A DNA stretch of 28,068 nt from assembly GCA_031290405.1 (NCBI GenBank), contig JAITNO010000047.1:1-28068 (forward strand). Reading direction: 5' to 3'. Position numbers and translations under genes: made by a program. Shown piece after piece: positions 14,421 to 23,309 of the stretch. The notes under the pieces are model-generated. The model did not search any database, was not told the origin of the DNA, and worked only from the letters and a program-made list of their open reading frames with translations. The stretch comes from Spirochaetaceae bacterium (GTDB lineage: Bacteria; Spirochaetota; Spirochaetia; Treponematales; Breznakiellaceae). How positions within the stretch are numbered: the first letter of the stretch is position 1; each line of letters begins with the position of its first letter.

Positions 14421-16415
14421 TTATGCGTCTTGATTGAGCAACAGCAAGAATTCGTCTTCGTTGATGATGGGGATGCCGAGCTCGCGCGCCTTCTTATTCT
14501 TTGCGGAGCCGGATTCTTTGTTGTTCGTCACGAGGTAGGAGAGGCCCTTGACGACGGCGGACTTTGCGGAGCCTCCGGCGGCTTTGACCTTGGCCTCTGC
14601 TTCGCTGCGCTTTAATTTTACAAGCTCGCCCGTCCAGCAAAAGGATTTTCCTTTTAAGGGGAGCCCACGGGCGTCTTGGGGTGGCGCTATGCCGACGACG
14701 CCGGCGGCAAGGGTTGCGTCCATGTCGGCGGCGGTCTCCCGCAGGCCCTCGACGATGGTTCCGGCGGTGACTTTTCCGAGTCCGAAAATGGCTGAGAGTT
14801 CTTCTTGTGTGGCGGCGCGGAGTTTTTCGAGTGTGTCGAAGCCTGCCTGCGTGGCATATTCCATGATTGTTTCGCCGATTCCTTCGAGGTCGAAGCCGGC
14901 GATGAAGGCGGCAAGCGGGATTTGCCGTTTTACGAGGAGGTTCCGCACGACTTTTGTGGAGGAGAGTTCGCCCATGCGTTCGTAATCGGCCAGTTCTTCG
15001 GCTTTGAGGGTGTAGAGGTCGGCGATGGCGCGCAGTCTGCGCTTGTCGAATAATTGCCGCAGGAGTTTTTCGCCTAATTCGCGGATGTCAAGCACGGAGG
15101 CCCACTTGAGCAGTCGGTGAAATATGCGCTTGGGGCAGTGGGGATTGGGGCAGTAGAGCCGCGAACCGCCGTCGACGAGGGCTGTTCCGCACGACGAGCA
15201 GGTGTCGGGGATGGGGATGTCCTCGCTTTGCGCGAGTTTTTCGATGCGCTTTTCAAACTCTTCCGCGGAACCCTGCTCCGCCGCGAGGCGTTCTATTTTG
15301 GGGATGATCTCGCCGCGTTTTACGATGACGACCTTTGACCCTATCCGCAGTCCCATGGCGCGGATGACGTCGGGATTGTTCAGGTTGGCCCGTTGGACGG
15401 TGGTGCCGGCCAGACGAACGGGGTCGACGATGCCGATGGGGGTGTACGTCGCGCCGCTTTCGCTCCATTCGACGGCGCGCAGCGTGCTGATTGCTTCTTC
15501 GGGCACGAACTTGAAGGCGATTTGCCGTTCGGGTCGTGCTTTCTTGAGGTCTTCGGGGTCCGTCGCCAGATCCTTTACGACGAGTCCGTCGATGTCGTAG
15601 GACAAATCCGCTCTTCTTTCGGAGGTTTCGGCGCGATAGGCGACAACCTCGTCGATGGCGGTGAATGTGCGGGTGGGCGGCGTCGAAAAGCCGCACTCTT
15701 CGAGCCAGGCAAGCTTGTCAAGCTCGGTCTTAAAGAAGCCGCCGTCGTCTGTTTTCGCGCCGTCGTAGCAGATGAATGTGAGGTCTTCGCTTCCCGCCCC
15801 GTCCTTGCGCCGCATCAGGCCGTTGGCGGCGTTCCTGCAATTCGCTTTGTCGGCGTACTTTGAACGCCAAACTTCGTGAAACATCAGCACTTCGCCGCGC
15901 ACGCCGCCTGACCACGCGACGGGCAGCTTTGCCAGGACGCCGTTCATGTGAAGGGCGTTTGCCGTAATCACATCGCCTGCGGCGCCGTCGCCTCGGGTAA
16001 TCGCCCTGACCAGGGCGCCGTCTTCATATTGCAGTTCCAGGCTGGCGCCGTCGAGCTTGTGCTGCACGACGAAAGCCTCGAGCTTGAGCTTTTCGGCCCA
16101 AGCGCGGAACTCCGCTTCGTTTGCCGCCTTTTCCTGGCTGCCCATCGGGATGATGTGCGGCGCCTTGGGGAAGCCATCCGTCGCCTCGGCGCCGACTTTT
16201 CCCAGAATGGGGCTGTCCGGGTTTCTCCGCTTTAATTCGTCCCACAGCTGGTCGAATTCCTCGTCGGAAACGTTTCCTTCGCCGGAATAGTACGCATCCT
16301 GATGTTTCTTGATAAGGGCCTCAAGCTCTTCGGTCGAAAGCGTCCCCTCGCCGGAAGGGGAGGAATCTTGGTGTTCCTTGAAGAGCTCGGGAAGCTCCGC
16401 CGTCGAAGACTTCAC
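14421..16415 (-). CDS. ligA: NAD-dependent DNA ligase LigA
   Basis: A 664-residue ligase that seals nicks during replication and repair. The NAD-binding Ia domain carries HQDAYYSGEGNVSDEEFDQLWDEL (about 38-61). The adenylation site is KLDGAS with K120. An OB fold follows, then a four-cysteine zinc finger (CSSCG ... YCPNPHC), helix-hairpin-helix repeats and a C-terminal BRCT domain starting near residue 590. The first 31 residues look like a degenerate copy of the start of the Ia domain: KEHQDSSPSGEG against KKHQDAYYSGEG 23 residues later. The start is GTG, 9 nt after the phosphatase gene stop, so the gene is likely the last of the lepA operon. No better start with a ribosome site is visible. 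Confidence 0.96.
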   Translation of the reverse strand: MKSSTAELPELFKEHQDSSPSGEGTLSTEELEALIKKHQDAYYSGEGNVSDEEFDQLWDELKRRNPDSPILGKVGAEATDGFPKAPHIIPMGSQEKAANEAEFRAWAEKLKLEAFVVQHKLDGASLELQYEDGALVRAITRGDGAAGDVITANALHMNGVLAKLPVAWSGGVRGEVLMFHEVWRSKYADKANCRNAANGLMRRKDGAGSEDLTFICYDGAKTDDGGFFKTELDKLAWLEECGFSTPPTRTFTAIDEVVAYRAETSERRADLSYDIDGLVVKDLATDPEDLKKARPERQIAFKFVPEEAISTLRAVEWSESGATYTPIGIVDPVRLAGTTVQRANLNNPDVIRAMGLRIGSKVVIVKRGEIIPKIERLAAEQGSAEEFEKRIEKLAQSEDIPIPDTCSSCGTALVDGGSRLYCPNPHCPKRIFHRLLKWASVLDIRELGEKLLRQLFDKRRLRAIADLYTLKAEELADYERMGELSSTKVVRNLLVKRQIPLAAFIAGFDLEGIGETIMEYATQAGFDTLEKLRAATQEELSAIFGLGKVTAGTIVEGLRETAADMDATLAAGVVGIAPPQDARGLPLKGKSFCWTGELVKLKRSEAEAKVKAAGGSAKSAVVKGLSYLVTNNKESGSAKNKKARELGIPIINEDEFLLLLNQDA

Positions 16416-16424
16416 TTTGTGCGC

Positions 16425-18068
16425 CTACGCCCCGATCTTTCCCAAATACTCTATCGCAATGCTGGTAATATCGTCCGATTGTTCCGCGCCGTTGCAGAAT
16501 GCCGCGATTTCATCCCGTATCGCCTCGTCAAACTCTTCCGGCAAACGCGCCCGATGTGCATTCGCCGTTTCTAAAAAACGCTTGTTGCCGAACTCTTCAC
16601 CCCCGGCGTTCATCGCTTCGTTTATGCCGTCGGTGTAGAGATAGAGTTTGTCGCCCGGGTCAAGATGGATAAAACATAATTGATATGTTACGGTGTCTTC
16701 GATCCCCAGCGGAAGGTTCCTCTTAAGCGGCATGAATTCAAAAGGATTGTTTTGCCGTGACAGCAACGGCGGATTATGCCCCCCGCTGGCATAAATCGCG
16801 TCCCCGGTGGTTAAATCAAGCGCGCAGGCGATGATGGTGACGAACATGCACTGGGGATTGTCTTCGCAGAGGATTTTATTTACCTGTTCGATGGCGGACG
16901 CCGGATTGCTGTGGTGGAGCATCTGTTGTTTTATCAATGTCTTGGCAATTACCATGAAGAGCGCGGCGGGGATGCCCTTGCCGCTTACGTCGGCGATGAC
17001 AAAGACGATTTTTGTTTTGCCCTCGTCAAGGTAGAAGAAGTCGTAAAAGTCGCCGCCCACCTCTTTCGCGCTCACCATTTTCGCAAAGAAGCGCACCATC
17101 GTGTCGCCGGAAAACTTTGGGAAGATGCGGGGCAGCATATCCGTTTGAATCTTGGAGGCAAGGGTCAGCTCGGTGTTGATGCGCTCCTTTTCTTTGGTAA
17201 CTGTTTCCATGTTCTTGATGTACGTCTTTATATCGGCGCACATCTTGTTAAACGTTCTTCCCAGCTCGCTTAACTCGTCATTGCCGGACACGACGATTGC
17301 CGCGTCGAGGTTTCCCGTCGCAAACTGGGCCGCCGTCCGCGCCGCAGACTTCAACGGCACGAGGATGGAGCGCAGGGTCATCACGCAGAGCGGAATCAGT
17401 ATACAGAAGAGGAGGATGGCAATCGCCCCGATGATGAGCGCCATCTGTCCTTTCAAGGAATCGGACATCCGCTTTTCCATTTTCGCCTTGTATGCGTCGA
17501 TGTCGTCAAGGTACACGCCCGTCGCAATCCAAATATCCGTGCCAGGTATGTATTTGACGTACGCCAGTTTCGGCACATCCCTCATATTCCCGTTCAGACC
17601 GGGTTTGGGGAACAGAAACGAAACATACCCGCCGCCCCGCGTCGCCGCCTCGTTCAGGTCGCTCACATAGTAGATGCCGTTCGCATCCGCAGTATGTCCC
17701 AGATCCACGCCCTCCAGTCGGGGCAGCGTCGGGTGCATAAAAACCGTCGTGTCTATATAGGTAAAGTAATACCCCGAATCGTCTTCCTCGAAGCGGTAAT
17801 CATTGATGTAGCGCTTAATAACATCATGCTGAGCTTCCCGGCCGCTCACCCCTTCCAGCGCCTGGTTCAGGGCCGCCGCCATCGTCTCCGTTCCCAGCCT
17901 GATTTTTTCTTTTTCTCCTTTCAGCATCACCGCTTCGGCGTCGGCAAGCCCCTCGTTCTTCGCGTCGTCCGCGGTAACGTACACCGTCAACGCCAACGCC
18001 ACAATCGAAAAGAAAAGGATAAGGACGATTCCTACGACCCGCGCGCTTATCGAAATGTTCCGCAGCAT
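16425..18068 (-). CDS. Membrane sensor PP2C (SpoIIE-type) serine phosphatase with Cache and HAMP domains
   Basis: A 547-residue signalling protein. A membrane helix lies at about 11-31. An extracytoplasmic single Cache domain follows (about 45-205; DSGYYFTYIDTTVFMHPTLP and GTDIWIATGVYLDDID are typical). A second helix is at about 213-237, then a HAMP linker (ILVPLKSAARTAAQFATGNLD) and a SpoIIE/RsbU-type phosphatase domain from about 330. Metal-binding acidic motifs are seen in KEVGGDFYDFF, VIADVSGKGIPAALFM and LYTDGINEAMN, and QSDDITSIAI near the end. It probably reads a small ligand outside the membrane and dephosphorylates an anti-sigma antagonist or a similar partner. No partner gene is adjacent. 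I chose ATG 18068 with AGGTGGGG before it; it starts 11 nt after the HAD gene. Confidence 0.93.
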   Translation of the reverse strand: MLRNISISARVVGIVLILFFSIVALALTVYVTADDAKNEGLADAEAVMLKGEKEKIRLGTETMAAALNQALEGVSGREAQHDVIKRYINDYRFEEDDSGYYFTYIDTTVFMHPTLPRLEGVDLGHTADANGIYYVSDLNEAATRGGGYVSFLFPKPGLNGNMRDVPKLAYVKYIPGTDIWIATGVYLDDIDAYKAKMEKRMSDSLKGQMALIIGAIAILLFCILIPLCVMTLRSILVPLKSAARTAAQFATGNLDAAIVVSGNDELSELGRTFNKMCADIKTYIKNMETVTKEKERINTELTLASKIQTDMLPRIFPKFSGDTMVRFFAKMVSAKEVGGDFYDFFYLDEGKTKIVFVIADVSGKGIPAALFMVIAKTLIKQQMLHHSNPASAIEQVNKILCEDNPQCMFVTIIACALDLTTGDAIYASGGHNPPLLSRQNNPFEFMPLKRNLPLGIEDTVTYQLCFIHLDPGDKLYLYTDGINEAMNAGGEEFGNKRFLETANAHRARLPEEFDEAIRDEIAAFCNGAEQSDDITSIAIEYLGKIGA

Positions 18069-18079
18069 GGCATCCCCAC

Positions 18080-18928
18080 CTAAGAAAGGAAGTTCTTTTC
18101 CAGGAAGTCCGCGACGCCGTCCTCCGCATTTGAAGCGATGATGCAATCCGCCGCAGCCTTTACATAGTCCCGAGCACTCTCCGGCGCGCAGGAAAAACCC
18201 GCCGCCTGGAACATCGAAAGGTCGTTCTCTTCATCGCCAAACGCCACAACTTCGCAGGCAAGCAGGCCCCGCGACTTCAGCGCAAGGAGGAGCGTCTTCC
18301 CCTTCGACGCATCCTCGTTAAGAATCTCCAAAAAAGCATCCGCCGACTTAACAATCGTAATGCCTCCGCCGAACTTCCCCCTAAGCTCCGCGCGGATTTC
18401 TTCCAGCGCGTCCGGCTCGTCAATAAAAAGCCCCTTGATGCAGGCAGGCGGGTGGGGCGCGCTCAATCGTTCGCATATATCGCCGTACTCAAACTCAAGC
18501 CCCGTCCTCTCCTTGTACACAGACGCCGCGTCCGAAGGGTTCTCCGCGACAAGCGACTCCAGGCTCGCCTCCTTATCGTCCGAAAAAAACACATGAAAGT
18601 GAACGCCGCGGCGGCGCGCCAGAGCAGCGCATTCCAGCGCAACCTCATGCGGCAAAAACGCGCGATGGAGGATGCGATTCTCCGGCATCGCCACCAGTTC
18701 CGCCCCGTTAAAGTAGACCATCGCGCCCTCCGCCCCCAGGGCCGCTCGAAACGGCTCCGCCGACAGGACGCTCCTCCCGGTGGCAATAATCACCCCCAGA
18801 CCCCGCTCCATGCACATTTTGAACACCGCCACCGTCCTCTCGCTTAACTTCGCGCCGGGGAGCAATACCGTTCCGTCCAAATCAACCGCGACGGCCTTAA
18901 TCCGTGTAAGATCCAACATTCTTTTCAT
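18080..18928 (-). CDS. Cof-type HAD-IIB hydrolase
   Basis: A 282-residue phosphatase of the same class as the gene at 6952-7794 but clearly diverged. The nucleophile motif is VDLDGT (D16), TGRS follows near 57, and the acidic motif is FGDEENDLSMF. The C2 cap lies between. The substrate is probably a small phosphorylated metabolite. It starts 6 nt after lepA. Two ATGs are possible (18928 and 18919); neither has a strong ribosome site, but AAAAGA before the second is slightly better. It is co-transcribed with lepA, the PP2C phosphatase and ligA. Confidence 0.9.
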   Translation of the reverse strand: MKRMLDLTRIKAVAVDLDGTVLLPGAKLSERTVAVFKMCMERGLGVIIATGRSVLSAEPFRAALGAEGAMVYFNGAELVAMPENRILHRAFLPHEVALECAALARRRGVHFHVFFSDDKEASLESLVAENPSDAASVYKERTGLEFEYGDICERLSAPHPPACIKGLFIDEPDALEEIRAELRGKFGGGITIVKSADAFLEILNEDASKGKTLLLALKSRGLLACEVVAFGDEENDLSMFQAAGFSCAPESARDYVKAAADCIIASNAEDGVADFLEKNFLS

Positions 18929-18934
18929 AACAGT

Positions 18935-20740
18935 TTATTCATCTTTCGACTTCAGCACCGCGAGGAACGCCGACTGAGGCAGCTCCACATCGCCCACCAT
19001 CCGCATGCGCTTCTTACCCTCTTTCTGTTTTTCCAGAAGCTTCCGCTTGCGCGTAACGTCGCCCCCGTAGCACTTCGCAAGCACATCCTTCCGCAATGCG
19101 TTAATCGTCTCCCTGGCCACAATGTTGCTCCCAATCGCCCCCTGAATCGGAATCTTAAACTGCTGGCGGGGAATCTCGTCCCGCAGCCGCTCGCAGACCA
19201 CCCGCGCGCGCGCCGGCGCCCGCTCCTTAAAGACAAGCTGTGAGAGCGCGTCCACCGCCTTTCCATTGAGCAGGATGTCCAGCTTCACCAGCTCCGTCGG
19301 CTTATACTCCGTAACGTCGTAATCAAGCGACGCGTATCCCCGGCTCGTACTCTTCAGCTTATCGTAAAAGTCAAAGAGCGCCTCCGCAAGAGGCATCTCG
19401 AAGACAAGCTCCACCCGCTTCTCGTCAAGGTAACTCATGTTCGTCTGCACCGCCCGCTTGTCGAGGCAGAGCGACATCACGTTCCCCACAAACTGCGAAG
19501 GCGTAATAATCGAAGCTCGAATGAACGGTTCCTCGGCGCTTTCGATCCTACTCGGATCCGGAAAGTCCATCGGATTGTCCACAAACACATCCTCCCCGCC
19601 CTTCAGATGGAGCCGGTATTTAACCGACGGAGCCGTAAAAATAATAGACTGATTAAATTCACGCTCAAGGCGCTCCTCGATAACCTCAAGGTGGAGCAGA
19701 CCCAGAAAGCCGCAGCGGAACCCAAAACCCAACGCCACCGACGAATCCTTTTCGCAGAGCAAAGACGCGTCGTTCAGCTTGAGCTTTTCCAGCGACGCCT
19801 TCAGCTCCTCGTAATCCTGCGCATCCACAGGATAAATCGAGCTAAAGACAACCGGCTTTACCTCGCGGAAGCCGGCAAGCGGCGCCGCGCACGGACGATC
19901 CGCGCCCGTTACCGTGTCTCCCACCCGCGCGTCGCCCACCGTCTTAATCCCCGCGATAATATAGCCCGTGCTCCCCGCCGCCAGCTCCGCCGTCTCCACC
20001 AGCGCCACCTTGAAAAGCCCCAGACTCTCCACCTCGTAGACCGAATCCGAGGACATAAAGCGCACCCTCATCCCCTTGCGAATAGTCCCGTCGAAGACCC
20101 GCAGGTGCGCCACCACACCCCGGTAACTGTCGTAGTGGCAATCGAACACAAGCGCGCGCAGCGGCCCCTCCGCGTCGCCCACCGGCGGCGGAATCCGCGT
20201 TACAATAGCCTCGAGCAGCTCGTCCACGCCCGACCCCAGCCGCGCCGAGACCAGCAGCGCCCCATCCGCGTCAAGCCCCAGGTCGCGCACAATCTGCGCC
20301 TTCGTCCCCGGAACGTCCGCCGCCGCCATGTCGATCTTGTTGATCACCGGCACAATCTCCAGAGCGTGCTCCATCGCCAGATACATATTCGAAAGCGTCT
20401 GCGCCTGCACACCCTGCGTCGCGTCCACCAGCAGCAGCGCGCCCTCGCAGGAACTAATAGCCCGCGACACCTCGTACGCAAAATCAACGTGGCCCGGCGT
20501 GTCCACAAAGTTCAACTCGTAAATCTTGCCGTCCCGCGCCGTGTAAGGAATCGTTACCGCCTGGCTTTTAATCGTGATGCCCCTCTCCCGCTCGATGTCC
20601 ATCGAATCGAGAATCTGATTCTTAAAATCCCGCACGCTCACCAGGCGCGCCTTTTCGATAAGGCGGTCGGCAAGCGTGGACTTCCCGTGGTCGATATGGG
20701 CAATAATGCAGAAGTTGCGGATGAGCGCGGGGTTTGACAT
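18935..20740 (-). CDS. lepA: Elongation factor 4 (LepA), ribosome-associated GTPase
   Basis: A 601-residue translational GTPase that acts on the ribosome, with reported roles in back-translocation and initiation. GTPase motifs are visible: AHIDHGKS (14-21), the switch region DSMDIERERGITI, DTPGH and NKID. The C-terminal LepA-specific domain ends in KMRMVGDVELPQSAFLAVL, with KAKCYGGDVTRKRKLLEKQKEGKKRM-like residues before it. I chose ATG 20740 rather than GTG 20746, because a promoter -10 ends 6 nt before the ATG and the GTG would lie upstream of the expected start site. It leads a four-gene minus-strand unit: lepA, HAD, PP2C, ligA. Confidence 0.97.
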   Translation of the reverse strand: MSNPALIRNFCIIAHIDHGKSTLADRLIEKARLVSVRDFKNQILDSMDIERERGITIKSQAVTIPYTARDGKIYELNFVDTPGHVDFAYEVSRAISSCEGALLLVDATQGVQAQTLSNMYLAMEHALEIVPVINKIDMAAADVPGTKAQIVRDLGLDADGALLVSARLGSGVDELLEAIVTRIPPPVGDAEGPLRALVFDCHYDSYRGVVAHLRVFDGTIRKGMRVRFMSSDSVYEVESLGLFKVALVETAELAAGSTGYIIAGIKTVGDARVGDTVTGADRPCAAPLAGFREVKPVVFSSIYPVDAQDYEELKASLEKLKLNDASLLCEKDSSVALGFGFRCGFLGLLHLEVIEERLEREFNQSIIFTAPSVKYRLHLKGGEDVFVDNPMDFPDPSRIESAEEPFIRASIITPSQFVGNVMSLCLDKRAVQTNMSYLDEKRVELVFEMPLAEALFDFYDKLKSTSRGYASLDYDVTEYKPTELVKLDILLNGKAVDALSQLVFKERAPARARVVCERLRDEIPRQQFKIPIQGAIGSNIVARETINALRKDVLAKCYGGDVTRKRKLLEKQKEGKKRMRMVGDVELPQSAFLAVLKSKDE

Positions 20741-20746
20741 GACCAC

Positions 20747-20775
20747 ACCCTATCCGATAAAGGAAAGCAATGCAA
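20747..20775 (-). promoter_or_regulatory. Leaderless promoter of lepA
   Basis: Between the lon stop and lepA the minus strand has TTGCAT (20770-20775), a 17-bp spacer and TAGGGT (20747-20752), then GTGGTC and ATG. Transcription would start at the ATG. There is no ribosome site. It lies in a 45-bp gap and would separate lepA from lon. Confidence 0.5.
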
Positions 20776-20785
20776 GAGGAAGACG

Positions 20786-23158
20786 TCAAAGCCCATCGAA
20801 AACCAGAGGCAGCGCCTCCTCAAAGCGCTCAACCAGGTGGAACTCGACGCCCTCCTTAACAATATCGGGAATCTCGTCAACGTCTCGGAGGTTCTGTTTG
20901 GGAATGATGATGCGCTTCGCCTTGTTTCGCCGCGCCGCCACCGTCTTTTCCTTAAGACCGCCGACAGGAAGCACCCGCCCCGTCAGACTCAGCTCCCCCG
21001 TCATGGCCACGCCCGGGCGCACCGTCTTTTTAAGGAAGAGAGAGAGCAACGCCGTGGCCATCGTAATGCCCGCCGAGGGCCCGTCCTTAGGCGTCGCCCC
21101 CTCAGGAATGTGCAGGTGGACATGGTTCTTCTCGAACCACTTTTCCCCCACGCCGAACCGTTCCGTCGCCAGCTTGCGCGCGAAGGACATCGCAATCGCC
21201 GCCGACTCCTTCATCACCGTTCCCATCTTGCCCGTAAGCGTCAGGCCCCCTTTGCCGGCCACCGACGCCGCCTCAATAATCAGCGCGTCCCCGCCCAGGC
21301 GCGTCCAGGCCAGCCCCACCGACATCCCCGGCCGGTCCGCCTTCTTACACTCGCCCTCGGGGAAAATCGGCTTCCCCAGATACCCCACAATCGCCGCCTT
21401 GTCGACAAGAAACTTCCCCACCGCAGGCGCCCCCGACCCAGCCGCGCTTTCCAGCCCGTCCACCACACGTTTTGCCAGCTTCCGATGCACCTTATCGAGG
21501 TTCTTCTCGAAGTTTCGCACCCCCGCCTCCCTCGCATAGCCGTTCGCAATGCAGAGCAGGGAGTCCCGCGTCCATGTAACCTGGCCGCGTTTAAGCCCAT
21601 TCTTCTCCAGACTCTTCGGCAGCAGGAAATTCCGCGCAATCTCGAGCTTCTCGGCGTCGATATAGCCCGGCAGCTCAATAATTTCCATGCGGTCAAGGAG
21701 CGGACCGGGAATCTTATCCAACGTATTCGCCGTCACCATAAAAAACACCCGCGACACGTCAAAAGGAAGGTCCAGATAATGATCCCGAAAGCTGAAATTC
21801 TGTTCGCCGTCCAACGCCTCCAAGAGCGCGCTGGACGGATCCCCCTGAAAACTCGAGCCCATCTTGTCAATCTCGTCAATCATAAAGACCGGAGCCTTCG
21901 ACTTCGCGATTTTCAAGCCTTGCAGAATCTTTCCCGGCATCGCGCCAATGTAGGTTCGGCGGTGCCCCTTGATTTCTCCCTCGTCCCTCATGCCCCCCAC
22001 GCTAAAGCGGAAGAACTCCTTGCCCAGCGCGCGCGCCACCGAGCGGCCCACCGAAGTCTTCCCCACGCCGGGAGGACCGGCAAGGCAGAGAATCGAGCCG
22101 CGATTGTCCCGCCGCAGCTTCCGCACCGCAAGAAACTCGACAATCCGCGCCTTCACGTCGGCAAGACCGTAATGCTCGCCGTCAAGAATGCGCGCCGCCG
22201 CGCCCAGATCGATGTTCTCAGGAGGAGAATCCAGCCACGGAAGACACGCAATCCAGTCAAGATAGTTGCGCGTAACGACAAATTCCGCGGAGTTCGGCTC
22301 CATCAGGTTGAATTTCTCCAGCTCCCGTTCCACCGCGTCGGCAACCTCGCCGGTAAAGGCAAACTGGGCAAACCGTTCCTTAAAGCGCGCATATTCCGAG
22401 GACTTTGAATCCGCCGCCATGCCCAGCTCCGTCTTAATCGCCTTGAGCTCCTCGCGCAGAAAGTATTCCCGCTGGTTTTTTTCGACCTTTAGATTGATCT
22501 CGTTCTGCACGCGCTTTTGAATCCGCATAATATCCTGTTCTTTTTTGATGAAAACCAGGACGTTTTCCATGCGGATGCGGACGTTCAGCGTCTCAAGAAT
22601 CTTTTGTTGTTCGGTTTTTTCTATATTAAGGATGCTCGCGCAAAAATCCGCGATGCGCCCCGGGTTGTCAATGTTCACCATATTAAGGCGCATCTCTTCC
22701 GAAAAGAGCGGATTGTTCTCCGAAATCTGTTTCATCTCCGATATAAGCGTTCGCGTCAGCGCCTTCACCTCCGCCGTGTCCTCATCCTTGTCCTCAAGGT
22801 AGTCCACCTGGACAAGAATGGGGTCGGCCTTGCGGAGCGTCCGCACAATCCTAAAACGCCGCATCGTCGAAATAAAAACATTCACCCCGCCGTCAGGCAG
22901 ATTGATCTTCTTAACAATTTTTGCCGCCGTCCCCACGCGGAACAGCTCCTCAGCCAGAGGCCGCTCGGACTCCTTTTGGGCCAACACCAGGCCGATGATC
23001 CCCTCACCCTTCACCGCCTCTTCGATAAGCTTCACATCCGCGGGATTGTTGATAAGCACCGGCGTAAAAATGCCCGGAAAAATAGGCCGCCCCAGCAGCG
23101 GCACAAGAGAAAGCTTGTGCGGCAGAACCTCTTCGTCAGGCTTGTCTTTTTTTACCAT
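20786..23158 (-). CDS. lon: ATP-dependent Lon protease
   Basis: A 790-residue cytosolic AAA+ protease that degrades misfolded and regulatory proteins. The N-terminal substrate domain starts with LPLVPLLGRPIFPG-like residues (near 16-30). A coiled coil lies at about 205-250. Walker A GPPGVGKT is at 361-368, followed by the arginine-finger region. The Ser-Lys dyad is in PKDGPSAG (S695) and GGLKEK (K738), 43 residues apart as in E. coli Lon. A weak ribosome site AAGGGGG lies about 12 nt before the ATG. The upstream region has a promoter with a leader of about 170 nt and two strong hairpins. It lies upstream of lepA on the same strand, 45 bp away. Confidence 0.97.
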   Translation of the reverse strand: MVKKDKPDEEVLPHKLSLVPLLGRPIFPGIFTPVLINNPADVKLIEEAVKGEGIIGLVLAQKESERPLAEELFRVGTAAKIVKKINLPDGGVNVFISTMRRFRIVRTLRKADPILVQVDYLEDKDEDTAEVKALTRTLISEMKQISENNPLFSEEMRLNMVNIDNPGRIADFCASILNIEKTEQQKILETLNVRIRMENVLVFIKKEQDIMRIQKRVQNEINLKVEKNQREYFLREELKAIKTELGMAADSKSSEYARFKERFAQFAFTGEVADAVERELEKFNLMEPNSAEFVVTRNYLDWIACLPWLDSPPENIDLGAAARILDGEHYGLADVKARIVEFLAVRKLRRDNRGSILCLAGPPGVGKTSVGRSVARALGKEFFRFSVGGMRDEGEIKGHRRTYIGAMPGKILQGLKIAKSKAPVFMIDEIDKMGSSFQGDPSSALLEALDGEQNFSFRDHYLDLPFDVSRVFFMVTANTLDKIPGPLLDRMEIIELPGYIDAEKLEIARNFLLPKSLEKNGLKRGQVTWTRDSLLCIANGYAREAGVRNFEKNLDKVHRKLAKRVVDGLESAAGSGAPAVGKFLVDKAAIVGYLGKPIFPEGECKKADRPGMSVGLAWTRLGGDALIIEAASVAGKGGLTLTGKMGTVMKESAAIAMSFARKLATERFGVGEKWFEKNHVHLHIPEGATPKDGPSAGITMATALLSLFLKKTVRPGVAMTGELSLTGRVLPVGGLKEKTVAARRNKAKRIIIPKQNLRDVDEIPDIVKEGVEFHLVERFEEALPLVFDGL

Positions 23159-23195
23159 GAGTTTGCATATCCCCCTTTATAACGTTGATCCGAGC

Positions 23196-23242
23196 TAGGG
23201 GCGCTGCCCCTATGCCCCGCTGGGAGGCCTGAGGCCTCCCAG
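23196..23242. repeat. Two adjacent perfect hairpins (REP-like) in the lon leader
   Basis: TAGGGGC/GCCCCTA around GCT (23196-23212) is followed by CTGGGAGGCC/GGCCTCCCAG around TGA (23220-23242). Such paired GC hairpins are typical of dispersed intergenic repeats. They would be transcribed in the lon leader and could slow or stabilise the message. Only one clear copy is in the window; CTAGGGGCGCC at 3047 is a partial resemblance. Confidence 0.6.
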
Positions 23243-23274
23243 ACCCACCCATAGCTTTTCCGCCGCAACAAGAC

Positions 23275-23303
23275 TTGACATTGCCGCACAACAGAGCGAC
23301 GAT
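23275..23303 (+). promoter_or_regulatory. Plus-strand promoter reading toward array C
   Basis: TTGACA (23275-23280), a 17-bp spacer and GACGAT (23298-23303) are followed by GACAGC and an ATG at 23310. That ATG opens a 134-residue frame whose last two thirds is array C read as heptads. The arrangement matches the plus-strand promoter at 27863-27891. Confidence 0.4.
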
Positions 23304-23309
23304 GACAGC

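Noticed and set aside
20837..22408. Long plus-strand ORF of 523 codons inside lon
   Set aside because: Antisense shadow of a clear lon gene; arginine- and histidine-rich composition and no motif. The same reasoning removes long frames opposite lepA (19607-20737), the binding-protein operon (26307-27668), fliF (4634-5689) and gpmI (9807-10613).
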